Source: Ceratotherium simum simum (taxonomy: Eukaryota; Chordata; Mammalia; Perissodactyla; Rhinocerotidae). From it: DNA of 64,000 nucleotides. Position 1 is the first letter of the stretch. Each line of letters starts with the position of its first letter. Positions 21,335 through 31,854 of the stretch are shown piece after piece. The stretch covers positions 18,318,825-18,382,824 of the forward strand of contig NW_004454181.1 of NCBI RefSeq assembly GCF_000283155.1, given 5' to 3'. The notes below the pieces were generated by a model. The model was not told the DNA's origin, ran no database searches, and saw only the letters and a list, made by a program, of their open reading frames with translations. A program made the translations under genes and the position numbers.

Positions 21335-23580
21335 CTGCCTCAGTTTCCCTGTCTGTAACTAAAGGAGTCAGATTAGACAGAACCTTGGGGCCATCTCCAA
21401 GTTTGTTATTGTAAAAATATTTAAAAGGCCCTGGAAGAGATAAGCTGTCTGGATTCCTTGGGGCCTTGGCTCCCCCACCACTGTGGTGTGGAGAGGAGGC
21501 TAGGGGGCCAGACTCGGGAGGATGGGGCACAGGCTGGGAGCAGGGCTATTTGGAGCCTTGTTTTTCTTGGAGGTGCCTGGAGGCAAGGAGACTCTCCTCT
21601 CCCTCCCTCCAGGTTTGGAACCAGAATCTAGTCTCTCCCCGCCTTTATTTCCAAAACAGTTCCTGGCTCGGGCTGGCTCCGGGAACCTCCAGGCTCCAGC
21701 TCTGAGAAATCCCTTCCTCCCTGCGTGTTCCAGAGACCTGCCCCTCCACCCAGCCACTGCCCAGGGCCAGGGCCCGCTGTCAGTGAGCAGACCCCCTACT
21801 GTCCCTCTTGCCGGCATGTGTGGCTGAGAGTGGAGGTCAGAAGAGAGAGGAGAGCGGTAAACTGGAGCAGATGGTTCCCCTCTCTCCTCTCTCTCATCTG
21901 GCTGTCTCTCTTCCCTGCCTGTTTTCATCTAGCTGTTTGCAGGCCTCTCATCTGCCTGGGAGACTCGCTCCCACCCGCTTCCTTCCTCCCTCTCTCCCTA
22001 GTCCAAAATGTTTGCAGATTACAACTTTCCAAACCATTTCAAACCTGCTTTGAAAATTCGGTTTCTGTTCTGGAGGCCCAGATGTGTCGCAGCTCACAAG
22101 TAACGCAGACCAGTTTTCCAAGACTCATCAAGTAGACAAGGAGAGGAGATGGAGATTCCCGGGGCCTGGGGAGTGTCCAGGCACAGTTTTCCAAAAGTTC
22201 ATCATGCATGTCACACTTCCACATGTTTGCCACATCTGCCTACTACCTGTGCTGTCATTATACAACCCATGGTGAGCACGTGTGACGCCAGAGATACAGC
22301 AAACTGCAACTTCACTTTTGCCTCCCTCTGCCCCTTTATAATTTAGCCAGTGAGGAGCTCCCCCCACCCACTTCAATCTTCATTCAAAGGTGAGGCTTCC
22401 TCCTGTCCCCCAGCAGGTGCAAAGTTGGCGGGGCCATCTGCTCCCTTTCTCAACTCGGCTCTTTCCAAGTTGAAGGGAGGAGAGGAAGGCGAGGTGAGGG
22501 GACAGACAGCATGAGGGTTCTTACGTGTTTCATGGCTGGGACAGGGACTAAACTGCTCTGCCTCTCTGGGCCTGGCAGACATTGGAGCTGCCTCTTTTGT
22601 GGGGCCCTTTGCTGGCTCCTTGGGAGTTCTCATGCTGAGCCCTATGACTGTAATGGCCCTGAAGCGAGCTAGGCACATTTTCCTTTCACTGGGGGGTCCA
22701 GGCCTCGCCCTTAGCTTCTGGTTTTCTGGCATCCAGCCCACATGGTTATCACTGCTGGGGCCCCTCACTTTCTGTCCAGACCCCTCTGGTGCAGGCCAGC
22801 TCCCGCTGCAGAATGTCCGGTACCGCCATCTACCAGGGCAGGTGAGAAGGCAGCCCCCTGCCCGCCCAGCAGCAGGGCACCCTCTTTCGCCTTCCACCCA
22901 GGCAGCCAGTCTCTCCCCTTCTAGCTTTCTGACCCTGGCGTCAGACGCAGGTCGATTCTCGTCAGACCCCAGAGGCCACAGGGGTCACATTTGAAAATCC
23001 TTGATCTGACAAGAGTGCCAAGAGTCATGGAATGGGCTCTCAAACTGTTCCTTGGTCAGTTCTTCACTTTGCCTGGACCCCTCAATTTAGCATGCAGCAT
23101 CTCATGTGTCCTGGTGCCCAGGTGGAAGTTTTGATGCTAACACCCTCTTACACTCACCCACTAAGTCCTCCGCAAAGGACTAGGTACCCAGAGCTCACCC
23201 GTGCCCCGCCCAAGTCTCTCCACGTAGTACCACAGTCTTCCTTGCATCCTAGTGGAGGCTCTGCCCCAGGGCCCCTGGTGCCAATTTCCTGTCTGGGGGT
23301 TTCCAAGGTCCCTATATATATTTGTGGGGGCTTGCCTGAGATTCTTGAAGAATGGGTGCACACTGCTAGAGATGACCTGCTCTTTGTTAAGAAGGCATCT
23401 TAGAAAGGGTTATGGAGGCATTAAAGATACACTATCACCAAATTGAAACTGTTTTTTCTTAACTTAATCAGGATTAAAGAAATGGAAAAGATAATAATTT
23501 TGTTACTATGTGATGTAATGTTATTTACAGCAGCTTCTGGTACTAAATCATCTCTACCTGGCCAGAGACACCTCCATGAT
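21335..23580. other. Intron 1, GC-rich stretch without recognised repeats
   Basis: About 2.2 kb that is richer in G and C than its surroundings, especially 21,440-21,830 and 22,400-22,950, and free of repeats I recognise. Overlapping frames of 60 to 174 codons occur on both strands, as expected in GC-rich DNA; none has a known domain. CpG density is well below that of the island at 10.5 kb. It is a candidate for intronic regulatory DNA or an alternative first exon, with no direct proof. Confidence 0.35.
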
Positions 23581-23584
23581 ACTT

Positions 23585-23665
23585 ATCTAGAGAAACCCTC
23601 TGAGGCCCAGAGGAGGAAAGTGACTTGCCCAAAGTCACACCGTTGGTGAGCATTGAGGCTGGAAC
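23585..23665 (-). repeat. MIR SINE fragment
   Basis: 'ctgaggcccagaggaggaaa' and 'gtgacttgcccaaagtcaca' are the MIR core on the minus strand. Confidence 0.65.
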
Positions 23666-24118
23666 TAGAATAGGCCCCCGAGCCCCAGGGCAGGGCAGTG
23701 CTGTGGTCTCCTCTCCTCTCCCTGGTGGGAGAGGCCTGGTTTTCTCTCCCCTTCATCTGTTCCCAGCTTAAAGATTCTAGAGGGGCAGGAGGTGAGGAAG
23801 GGTCAGCCTGTTTCCAGAGGTGGCCCGGAGGTCTGGACAGGCTCCCAAGGCTGGGCAAAGTAGAGTCTGAAGAGAAGGGAGGTGGAGGGCCCGAGAGGGG
23901 TGTGTGAGCTCCAAGGGCCGAGGTCTGAGCAGTGTCCTGCCCTGCTGCCAGCACCACAGCTGCAGGGAGCCCCCTAACGCTTGAAGGCTCTGATTAGGTA
24001 GCCAAGCTGTGCGGGAACAGTGAAGCCAGCAAGGCTTCCTATCTGCAAAGAGAGGGCAGCTTGGAGTGTGTGAGGCTCAGCGTCAGAGAGGAGGGACCTT
24101 AGAGACCATCTAGTCTAG

Positions 24119-24293
24119 TCGTTCTTAAAGTGGGTCCCTGGACCACCAGCAGCAGCATTACTAGGATATTTAATAATAATGCAAATCCTCCAGCCCCAAC
24201 CCAAACCACTGAATCATAAACCCCAGGGTGGGGCCCAGCAATCTGGATTTTAACTCATCTGAAAGTGAGTCTGATACACACTCAAGTGTGGGA
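24119..24293 (+). mobile_element. MER5A-type hAT remnant
   Basis: 'gtgggtccctggaccaccag', 'caacccaaaccactgaatca', 'ccccagggtggggcccagca' follow MER5A on the plus strand over nearly full length. The terminal repeats are worn. Confidence 0.7.
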
Positions 24294-24299
24294 ACCAAC

Positions 24300-24580
24300 C
24301 CTTGTTGTTCAGGTGGGGAACCTGAGGTTCAGAGAGGGAAAAGAGCTTGGCTAAGGTCACAAAGCAAGTTATCATTTCAGGCTCATCCCTGTGGCAGGAA
24401 GTCATGTCTGGATTGTTCCCCTATTGGCTTCATTCTTGGGAGAGAGGCTGTTTGTTGCAAAATGATTGAGCTAATTTGTTGAGAGATCTTGGACAAGTCA
24501 CTTATTCCTGCTCTGGATCTCAGCTTCTGCGTCTTCACAGTGAGGGGCTGGGAATGGATCATCTCTGAGCAGGTAACACT
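24300..24580. repeat. MIR fragments, opposite orientations
   Basis: The piece 24,300-24,375 ('ggaacctgaggttcagagag') is MIR on the minus strand. The piece 24,475-24,580 ('ggacaagtcacttattcctg') looks like MIR on the plus strand. Confidence 0.45.
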
Positions 24581-25157
24581 CTGGTCTCTGGTGATCATGC
24601 CCTTGCTGCCTCCAGCCTTAAGGACACAGTGTAAAATTAAGACATATTATGACTTGCAAAGTCTCCCAAAAAATTACTTCCCATACCTCTTTTCCAGGAA
24701 GCTACTATAGGACATGTGGCACCAAAGTGGGGGATTAAAATTTTTTTTTTAATTAAAAAAAAGATGTGGGATTTGTAAAACAGGAGATATAACACAGGAG
24801 AGAGGCAAAGAGAATCTCCACGCTGGTTACAGTAGGCCCCCCTTATCCACGGTTTTACTTTCTGAGGTTTCAGTTACCAGAGGTCAACCTTGATCCAAAA
24901 ATATTAAATAGAAAATTTCAGAAGTAAACAATTCGTAAGTTTGAAATTGCATGCGATTTTGAGTAGCGTGATGAAATCTCTCACCACCCTGCTCCATGCC
25001 TCCCAGGATGTGAATCCTCCCTTTGTCCAGCGTATCCACGTTGTATATGCTACCTGCCCTACCTGCCCATTAGTCACTTAGTAGCCATCGTGGTTATCAA
25101 ATCGACTGTCATGGTATCCCAGTGCTTGTGTTCAAGTCACCCTTATTTTCCTTAATA

Positions 25158-25500
25158 ATGGCCCCAAAGTATAAGAGTAGTGATACTGGCAATTTGGATA
25201 TGCCAAAGAAAAGCTGTAAAGTGCTTCCTTTTTTTTTTTTTTTTATAATTTTATTTATTTTTCCCCCCAACTATCTTTGCCCGGTAGATAGTTGTATGTC
25301 ATAGCTGCACATCCTTCTAGTTGCCGTATGTGGGAGGCGGCCTCAGCATGGCCGGAGAAGTGGTGCGTTGGTGCGCGACCTGGATCTGAACCCCGGGCTG
25401 CCAGCAGCAGAGCGCGCGTACTTAACCACTAAGCCACGGGGCCGGCCCTGTAAAGTGCCTCCTTTAAGTGAAAAGTTGCAAGTTCTCGACTTAATAAAGA
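25158..25500 (+). pseudogene. Tigger transposase N-terminal fragment, broken
   Basis: The start codon at 25,158 opens a frame resembling the N-terminus of Tigger-family transposases, which begins just before their helix-turn-helix DNA-binding region. The frame is interrupted by the ERE at 25,230. After the ERE it resumes at about 25,461 and meets a stop near 25,509 (tga after 'aaaaaatcatgc'). The catalytic DDE part is missing. It cannot encode a working enzyme. Confidence 0.7.
25230..25447 (-). mobile_element. ERE SINE inserted in the Tigger element
   Basis: Reads poly-T, then 'ataattttatttatttttcc', 'agatagttgtatgtcatagc' and the reverse head ending 'cacggggccggccc'. The target duplication ctgtaaagtgcttcct (25,214-25,229) recurs as ctgtaaagtgcctcct (25,448-25,463) and belongs to the Tigger coding text, which proves that the SINE came later. 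This copy has the 'tctactggggctttgg' type of tail in worn form. Confidence 0.9.
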
Positions 25501-25749
25501 AAAAATCATGCTGAGGTTGCTAGGATCTACAGTAACTTTTATTACAGTATATTGTTCTAATTGTTCTATTTTATTATTAGTTATTGTTGTTAATCTCTTA
25601 CTGTGCCTAATTTATAAGTTAAACTTTATCACAGGTATGTATGTATAGGAAAAAACTTAGCATATACAGAGTTCAGTACTATCAGCGGTTCCAGGCATCC
25701 AGTGGGGGTCTTGGAACGTATCCCCCGTGGATAAGGGGGATTGCTGTAT

Positions 25750-26360
25750 AAAGGAGAATCCTAGGATGACAGCTGTTTAGCATGTATAAGGATTGGAACA
25801 GGAGGATGGAGGGCTCCAGGACTTACATCTTCAGGAAAATAAATGGAACAGATAAATTATCTGATATATTTGATAATATAGAAAACAGTGACATAAAGAA
25901 TTAAGCAAACAAAAAAATAAAGTTGTTAATATCTCCAACAAGGAAAGCATGTACAAGAAAGGAAATATAATTATAGTACATCACTTAGCTTAGCAGTAAA
26001 CAGTACTTATTATAATAATTCCCAGAGTGAATTTTAATTTAGTCTAGAATTATATTTTAGCAACATTAGGGAGAGGAATAGGGGCCTAGAGTGATGGAAG
26101 AGGGTGGAATCCTCATCTTTCACAATAGGAATTCAAAAGGTAGTGTCTAGAAATGGATAAATCAAAGAGTCACTATATTATCTTTTAATGGAAGTAAATG
26201 CCAGAAGAAATAGCTAAAGGGTTGGGGGCAGGAGGTTGAGGTTAAGGATGGGTAGGGCTGGAGAGCACAGTTTTTCATCGTAAGCCTTATAGTATTTTTT
26301 GACTTTGTAAACCATGTGAGTATATTATTTTGATTAATTACAACTTTAAAATTAAAAAAA
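25750..26360 (+). repeat. Probable L1M/HAL1 3' end
   Basis: AT-rich text ending 'ttatagtattttttgacttt', 'gtaaaccatgtgagtatatt' and a run of A resembles the 3' terminus of an old L1-type element on the plus strand. The Tigger element may have inserted into it, since A-rich text also precedes 24,830. Confidence 0.45.
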
Positions 26361-26389
26361 GAGAAAAAGCACACAGGGTAGCCTGGGGC

Positions 26390-26550
26390 AAAAGGGCACA
26401 AGGTCTGGACCCACTGGGACTGGTTCAAATCCCAGCCCTGCCACCTAGGAGCTGCATGACAGGCACATGGCGAACTTCTCTGAGCCGCCCCCGTCTGTAT
26501 TCAGTGAGGATGTGTGAGGTTAAGAAATGCCTGGTGCACAGGAAGCACTT
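26390..26550 (+). repeat. MIR SINE fragment
   Basis: 'actggttcaaatcccagccc', 'tgccacctaggagctgcatg' and 'gaacttctctgagccgcc' follow MIR on the plus strand, including the tRNA-derived B box. Confidence 0.7.
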
Positions 26551-27090
26551 GGCAGAGGAGCTGTCCTCACGGCCCACCAGTGTTGCTGAGCTTTGGGGCA
26601 CCTTCACTCAGAACTGAATCCTCACCCACCAATGGGCTGCCCCGAGTCCCCCAGGAGAAGCAGCCTCATTGCACATCATCACTTGCAATTCGAAGTCTTC
26701 CTGCCCCTGTAGCTTTCCATTTGTGCCACGTATTTGAATGAAACCGTGAATCCTTTCTCTCCATCCACAGCTCCTCCCACTCGGCTGTCACTGGACTGTA
26801 AGTCCTGCTTCCGTTTCATCCACTCGGGAGAACAATAGTGTGAGGATGAGTGCTTCACCCCCAAGACCCCTCCAGAGTATATTCTGGGTCCATGACTCAG
26901 GTCATCCAAATGTGTCCTCAAGATGTGATGGCACTGGCCAGCTATTTGCATGTGATGCAGGAGAGCAAGAGGCAGAAACATGATCAAGTCTCTCCCAGCT
27001 GCAGCCTCCTTCTCCTCTGGATGCCTTTCTGATTGACACCAGGCAGCTCTGGCCCGACTCACCTGCTCACAGCTCTCCTGCCTCCCACAG

Positions 27091-27343
27091 GTGACCACCA
27101 TGATCCCTTGGGTGCTCTTGGCCTGTGCCCTTCCATGTGCGGCCGACCCACTGCTTGCTGCCTTCGCACGCAGGGACTTCCAGAAGGGCTCCCCTCAACT
27201 CATCTGCAGCCTGCCTGGCCCCCAGGGCCCACCTGGCCCCCCAGGAGCCCCAGGGCCCTCAGGAATGGTAGGAAGAATGGGCTTTCCCGGCAAAGATGGC
27301 CAAGATGGCCAGGACGGGGACCGGGGGGACATCGGAGAGGAAG
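27091..27343 (+). other. C1QTNF2: C1QTNF2 exon 2 (first coding exon)
   Basis: The acceptor is a pyrimidine-rich run ending cctcccacag at 27,090. The donor is GAAG followed by GTAAGA at 27,344. Nine untranslated bases, gtgaccacc, precede the ATG at 27,100; they supply an A at -3, giving a good initiation context. The exon ends in phase 1, which matches the start of exon 3. Confidence 0.93.
27100..27343 (+). CDS. C1QTNF2: C1QTNF2 (CTRP2) coding part 1: signal peptide and start of collagen stalk
   Basis: Encodes residues 1-81 and the first base of codon 82 of a secreted protein of the C1q/TNF-related family, paralogues of adiponectin. Residues 1-15 (MIPWVLLACALPCAA) form a hydrophobic signal peptide with likely cleavage before Asp16. 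A short variable region follows with Cys36, probably used for disulfide-linked assembly. From Gly40 the Gly-X-Y collagen repeat begins and runs unbroken to the exon end. The start is chosen because the sequence begins exactly as I recall the human protein and because the signal peptide directly follows; a longer in-frame N-terminus from exon 1 is conceivable. CTRP2 is reported to be made largely by adipose tissue and to affect lipid and glycogen metabolism. Nothing is broken in this part. Confidence 0.95.
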
Positions 27344-27589
27344 GTAAGAGGCCCAGTGCCTACCCCTCCTATTCCCACCTGGGATTGACAGCATCTGGCA
27401 CAGAGGGGGTTTGTGAAGTTATGAAAACTAGTACTAATCCCATTTCATTATAAATCAAATTCATGTCTCTTTAAAGCAGAGAGCAGTGTATTCTCCTGAA
27501 AGGAACACTGGGCATCAAATCTTGTGTTGCTGCCCCAGCTGCACCACTGATTTGCTGGGTGACTTTGGGCAAGTCTCCTGAAATATCGT

Positions 27590-27900
27590 TCAGGAGGTTG
27601 CAAGTGACAGAAACCCAATTTATAGCCGCAAATGGAATTTATTGGCTTATGTAACTAAGAAGCCCAAGAGCTGAACTTCAGGAATGGCTGGGCCTAGGAG
27701 CTCAAATATTGTTCTCAAGGCTCTGCTTCTTTCTGTGTATTAGTTTTGTTTTCACAAAGGCTGGAAGTTATGAAATGGCTACTGGTGGGCTCAAGCCTAC
27801 CTCCTCATGGCTTGATCCATAGAGCAAATCTCAGGATGACCCATCCTCCTTGATCGCATGTGTGTCCTGGACCAATCCCTTTGACTATGGAGGTGAGGAA
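27590..27900. repeat. Old interspersed repeat (family B) in intron 2
   Basis: 'aagtgacagaaacccaattt', 'atggaatttattggcttatg', 'aggctctgcttctttctgtg' and 'cctggaccaatccctttgac' appear in the order of an old mammal-wide repeat of which 6,150 and 15,380 are other pieces. This is the longest copy in the window. Confidence 0.5.
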
Positions 27901-28149
27901 CCAGTGTTTGCCAGGACTGGGTGTGTGTGAGTGGGTGGTGAGGGCAGTTGGTCACTGTGATTGACAGTTTCACTGGGACCACATGAAGTAGCAAAGGGCG
28001 GTTCCCTGAAGGAAGGGATGCCAGGCAGCCAGCAGGCAGATTGGATACTCTCTACAGGCCCTCTCAGGCTTGGCATTCCTTACGTCTCTCAACTCTCACC
28101 CCAGTAACCAAGCACTTTTCAGTGTCAGCATCTCCAAGCGTACATTTGG

Positions 28150-28480
28150 AGCAGTAGGGAAATCATAATAACTTTTATTTGTATGGTGTTTTCACACTGA
28201 CAAAGCACTTCTGAGCATGTTGCTCATCTGACCGTGAAGGAGGTGTTCTTATCACCCCCATGTTACAGACGAGGAATCTGAGAGACAGGTCATTAAGTTG
28301 AGAACAGCGTGTCATAGCTGCAAGAACTTGAACTTTGGAAACGAATCTGGACACCAGTTTTGGCAAATTACTTAACCTCTCTCCACACCTCAGTTGCCTC
28401 ATCTCTAAAATAGGGATAATAACAGCACCTCCCTCACAGGCGTACAGTGAATATGAAATAAAATAATGTGTGAAGCACCC
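28150..28480. repeat. Two MIR SINEs, facing
   Basis: The piece 28,150-28,290 ('tgttacagacgaggaatctg') is MIR on the minus strand. The piece 28,305-28,480 ('caaattacttaacctctctc', 'aaaatagggataataacagc') is MIR on the plus strand. Both lie in intron 2 of C1QTNF2. Confidence 0.7.
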
Positions 28481-28599
28481 ATCTCGGAGTAGACATACAA
28501 GAAATTGTCGTCACCCCTTAATTAACTTGCTGAGCTCACACGGCAGGCTGGTCGCAGACTCCAAATCCAGGCCTTTTCCTACCACACCGAATTAATTCC

Positions 28600-29275
28600 T
28601 CCAAAAGCACGTCCTTCCCAGAAGAATAACTTTATAAATAATGATAATGGCTTTGACTTGAGGGGGGTCTCATGGTGTGTCAGGCACTGGTTGTCATGGT
28701 AGCTCATTCCCTGACCACAGTGAGTCTGGGCATGTGCTCCAGGGAGGGCCAGCTGGAGTTTTCCCTGACATTCGCCTTATGGATCCTAGGGGCAAGAGGG
28801 TATCTCTGCCATCAACTTTTTCCCCTTGACCAAGAGCTGTGAGGATGTAGGCTTGGGGCTGCTTTGGGCCATCTCTCCTGCCACGCATGGAGTCTCTGCT
28901 GAGAATTAAGCCAGCTCACCGAGGACAGCAGTGTTGAGAGATGGAGAGTCCTGACATGTGTAACCCAGATAAAGCCAGGTCACCCTGGGACCAGTACAGG
29001 ATAACATCCAGCCACCCTCCCCCTGACATACACGGACAAATCCATCTCCAGAAAGGCCTTGAAAAGTAAAGTCAACTTTTCCTGAAGTTTCCCCAATCAA
29101 GAAGGAAGCACATCACATAACACATGGTAGAACTTCCCGATGAGCTTCCTTATCTATTCGTCTCCTCAAAAACCTCGAATCCAAAATGACTCTGTCTTTA
29201 TTCCTGCTCTTCTCACGGCCCCTCCTCCTACCTTTTATTTTCATTTTTTTCAGGGAACAGCTTCGTGACCTTTCT
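28600..29275. other. Intron 2, unrecognised
   Basis: About 670 bases with no clear repeat. Small antisense open frames lack domains. Confidence 0.4.
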
Positions 29276-29279
29276 TAGT

Positions 29280-30400
29280 CTTATTTTTCTCTATTCTTTT
29301 TATTTATTTTTAATTACATGAGTAATACACAAATACACTGTCATTGTAATAATATTCAAACAATAAAAATAAAACAAGAGTCCTTCTTAATTCCTACCCC
29401 TCTCTTCCTCCAGAGGTAACCACTACTAATTGGTTAGATGTGTATCCTTCCTGGCCTTTTTCTATGTGTTTACATGTGTGTATAATAATACCAGGCACTG
29501 GCAGGCACTTAGCATAAGCAATCTGTTCCTGAAAGTTGGATGTTCAGTGAGAAAAAGCTATTTGGGAATCTATTTCCCAATTACTTAAGATAGGAAAAAT
29601 TTAAATGCATTGCATGTTAACCTAAAACTCTAAAACACAGTAAAATGCCTACATATATACATTTAAGAAGCAAAGTACCTTGTTAGGATGTAAAAAGCCT
29701 ACAACATTACTTTCTGATCACCATTTCATATGAAGGTTAGCAAACCATTGCTTTGTGTGCAGTGATGCTGGGATGCTGTCTAGCATCAGCAACATTCAGA
29801 AGCAGGCTCCTTGGTTGACATGCAACCTGCTTTTCAAAACATCTTCACCCAATTCTGCCAGCCTAGCAATTATACCAACTGTACAATTGTGTTTGGATGT
29901 GACTCAAATCTTGACCCATATATGTTTTGTTTAAAATGTTATATTGAGTTTAGGGGACATATATATAAATGTTTCCCATATAATCGTTGGCCAAAAATGT
30001 TGTATTGAGAGCAATGCACATTTTATGAAATATGGGTATTAAAAACCAAGAGGCGTTCTACAGGAAAACATTACTGCGGAAATGTTCTGCAGGATATGCC
30101 AAGTATATTTAGCAAATGCTTATTCTGGGCCAGGCACTTTTCTCTGCACTGAAATGGGTATAGCAATAGTTAGCGTTGTGGTTTCCTTTTAACAAAAGAG
30201 ATTCTGCCACCTGCTTTTTCCTCTTAACAGTATATTTTAGAGTTTTCATATAGTGCACGTAAATCTGCCTCATTTTTTTTTAACTCCTGCATAGAATTGC
30301 ACAGTATGGATGGACCACTATTTTTTAATCATTTCCCTTTGAATGGGCATTTACTTGTTCCCAGTTGCTGCTATTGTGAGCAATGCTGCACTAAAACCCT
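29280..30400 (-). repeat. L1M-type LINE 3' region split by a 680-base block
   Basis: The left piece (29,280-29,490: 'ttaattacatgagtaataca', 'cagaggtaaccactactaat') and the right piece (30,180-30,400: 'cctcttaacagtatatttta', 'tgctattgtgagcaatgctg') are consecutive parts of an old L1M 3' region on the minus strand. The block 29,495-30,175 separates them. Confidence 0.5.
29495..30175. other. Unclassified AT-rich block inside L1M
   Basis: About 680 bases that do not fit the surrounding L1 text. The block is AT-rich and contains a repeated 'ccaggcactggcaggcactt' near its left edge. I found no terminal repeats, target duplication or coding sequence by eye. It may be an inserted transposable element of unknown family, or a divergent L1 part. 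Confidence 0.35.
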
Positions 30401-30849
30401 TGTACATGTGGGCGGGGATCTGGGGCACAAGGCAGGGATTTCACTAAGATCAATGTTTTGAAGTCAAGGGGCTTCTTCCAATTTTTCCAATTCTCTTCTC
30501 AACCCATGACCAGCACAGCCCACTGAAGGATTGGTCTGGCAGACAAACCAGACTCTTCCTTAGAAGGCAGGGAAAGGGAAGGGCGTGAATTGTTACAAGT
30601 TACTCTTTTTGCCCTGATCCACAATGATTCTGGAAGGTAAGTATCACCATTCCCATTTTCCAGATAAGACTGGGAGAGGTGCCCCAGCTTATACCATCAG
30701 GATTTGCACCCATTTCTATGTGACTTGAAAGCCTTCTTATTCCTTCCGTTACCCAAAGGCTCGTGCTCCAAGGATGGGAAGCCAAGACCCACAGCCTCTG
30801 CCTAGTTCTGTGAGGGCCCCTCGATAACACCAGCTGCTCTGTCTTCCAG

Positions 30850-31463
30850 GTCCACCTGGCCGGACAGGTAACCGGGGAAAGCCAGGACCAAAGGGCAAAG
30901 CCGGGGCCATTGGGCGGGCCGGCCCTCGCGGCCCCAAGGGGGTCACTGGTGCCCCGGGGAAGCACGGCACACCAGGCAAGAAGGGGCCCAAGGGCAGGAA
31001 GGGGGAGCCGGGTCTCCCAGGCCCCTGCAGCTGCGGCAGTGGCCACGCCAAGTCCGCCTTCTCGGTGGCAGTGACCAAGAGCTACCCGCGGGAGCGGCTG
31101 CCCATCAAGTTCGACAAGATCCTGATGAACGAGGGCGGCCACTACAACGCGTCCAGCGGCAAGTTCGTCTGCAGCGTGCCAGGGATCTACTACTTCACCT
31201 ACGACATCACGCTGGCCAACAAGCACCTTGCCATCGGCCTGGTGCACAACGGCCAGTACCGCATCCGGACCTTCGACGCCAACACAGGCAACCACGATGT
31301 GGCCTCGGGCTCCACCATCCTGGCTCTCAAGCAGGGTGACGAGGTCTGGCTGCAAATCTTCTACTCCGAGCAGAATGGGCTATTCTACGACCCTTATTGG
31401 ACTGACAGCCTCTTCACGGGCTTCCTCATCTACGCCGACCAGGACAACCCCAATGAGTTGTAG
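30850..31463 (+). CDS. C1QTNF2: C1QTNF2 (CTRP2) coding part 2: collagen stalk and C1q head
   Basis: Completes the 285-residue protein. The acceptor is gtcttccag at 30,849, and the split codon 82 reads GGT, keeping glycine in register. The Gly-X-Y run continues to Gly139, giving 34 glycines at strict three-residue spacing from Gly40 with no interruption. Lysines at Y positions (for example 96, 111, 126, 129, 132) are candidate hydroxylation and glycosylation sites. Cys141 and Cys143 follow the stalk. Residues 148-285 form the globular C1q domain, a ten-strand jelly roll that trimerises, with the usual aromatic motifs (PGIYYFTYD at 192-200, FYDPYW at 260-265, FTGFLIY at 270-276). Asn181 in NAS is a possible N-glycosylation site, and Cys189 lies inside the head. 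The last residues are DNPNEL. The length equals that of the human protein as I recall it, and no frameshift is present. Confidence 0.96.
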
Positions 31464-31630
31464 ACAGGCCGGTGCTGGGTCTCTGGGAGAGGAGAAGCTC
31501 CTGGCCTTGTGCTTCCAGAGCAAGACCCCTAGACTGTCTGCTGGGGGCCGGGAGTCGGGAGCTTCCTGCCTCAGGCCGACCTCCTCTGCCTCTTTTGTCT
31601 CCATCATTAAATCCAAGTTGTTTTATTCAT
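31464..31630 (+). other. C1QTNF2: C1QTNF2 3' untranslated region
   Basis: A short 3' UTR of about 160 bases, if the first poly(A) signal is used. The end is approximate. No strong second AATAAA was noticed within the next kilobase, so the short form is the simplest reading. Confidence 0.6.
31606..31611 (+). terminator. C1QTNF2: ATTAAA poly(A) signal of C1QTNF2
   Basis: ATTAAA, the commonest variant of the polyadenylation signal, lies 143 bases after the stop codon. A T and G-rich stretch (gttgttttattcatccttg) follows within 10 to 25 bases, as expected for a cleavage region. Confidence 0.7.
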
Positions 31631-31639
31631 CCTTGCATC

Positions 31640-31790
31640 CATCCATTCAGTGATTTTTTTAGTATCTACTGTGTGACAGGCACTGTGCTCCACTCTAGAA
31701 GGTACGTCAGTGAACAAGACAGACAGAGGCTCTGTCCTCCGGGGCTTAAATACTTGTGGGAGATACAACTTACGAGTAATGTAATTATCA
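31640..31790 (+). repeat. Old repeat family A, fragment
   Basis: 'gtatctactgtgtgacaggc', 'tcagtgaacaagacagacag', 'tctgtcctccggggcttaaa' is the start segment of family A. Confidence 0.55.
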
Positions 31791-31854
31791 TGCCAGGATG
31801 GAAGTGCACATGCCATGCTTGAGAGTAACAGGAGTAACAGGAGACAGGGAAGAG

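Larger units (their letters stand above)
24830..25746 (+). mobile_element. Tigger-type (TcMar) DNA transposon, internally deleted
   Basis: Terminal inverted repeats are visible: cagtaggccccccttatcc at the left and, read backward, cagcaatcccccttatcc at the right. Both ends are flanked by TA, the mariner-superfamily target duplication (24,828-24,829 and 25,747-25,748). Inside, from about 25,158, lies the beginning of a transposase frame (MAPKYKSSD...). A younger ERE breaks it after about 25 codons; beyond the ERE about 17 more codons are visible before a stop, then the element jumps to its 3' non-coding end. Most of the transposase gene is therefore absent and the element is dead. It lies in intron 1 of C1QTNF2. 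Confidence 0.85.

Noticed and set aside
30600..31355. A 251-codon open frame on the minus strand across C1QTNF2 exon 3
   Set aside because: It is the antisense shadow of a GC-rich, glycine and proline-coding exon. The plus strand gives an exact family match with correct splice phases, and the minus frame has no known domain.
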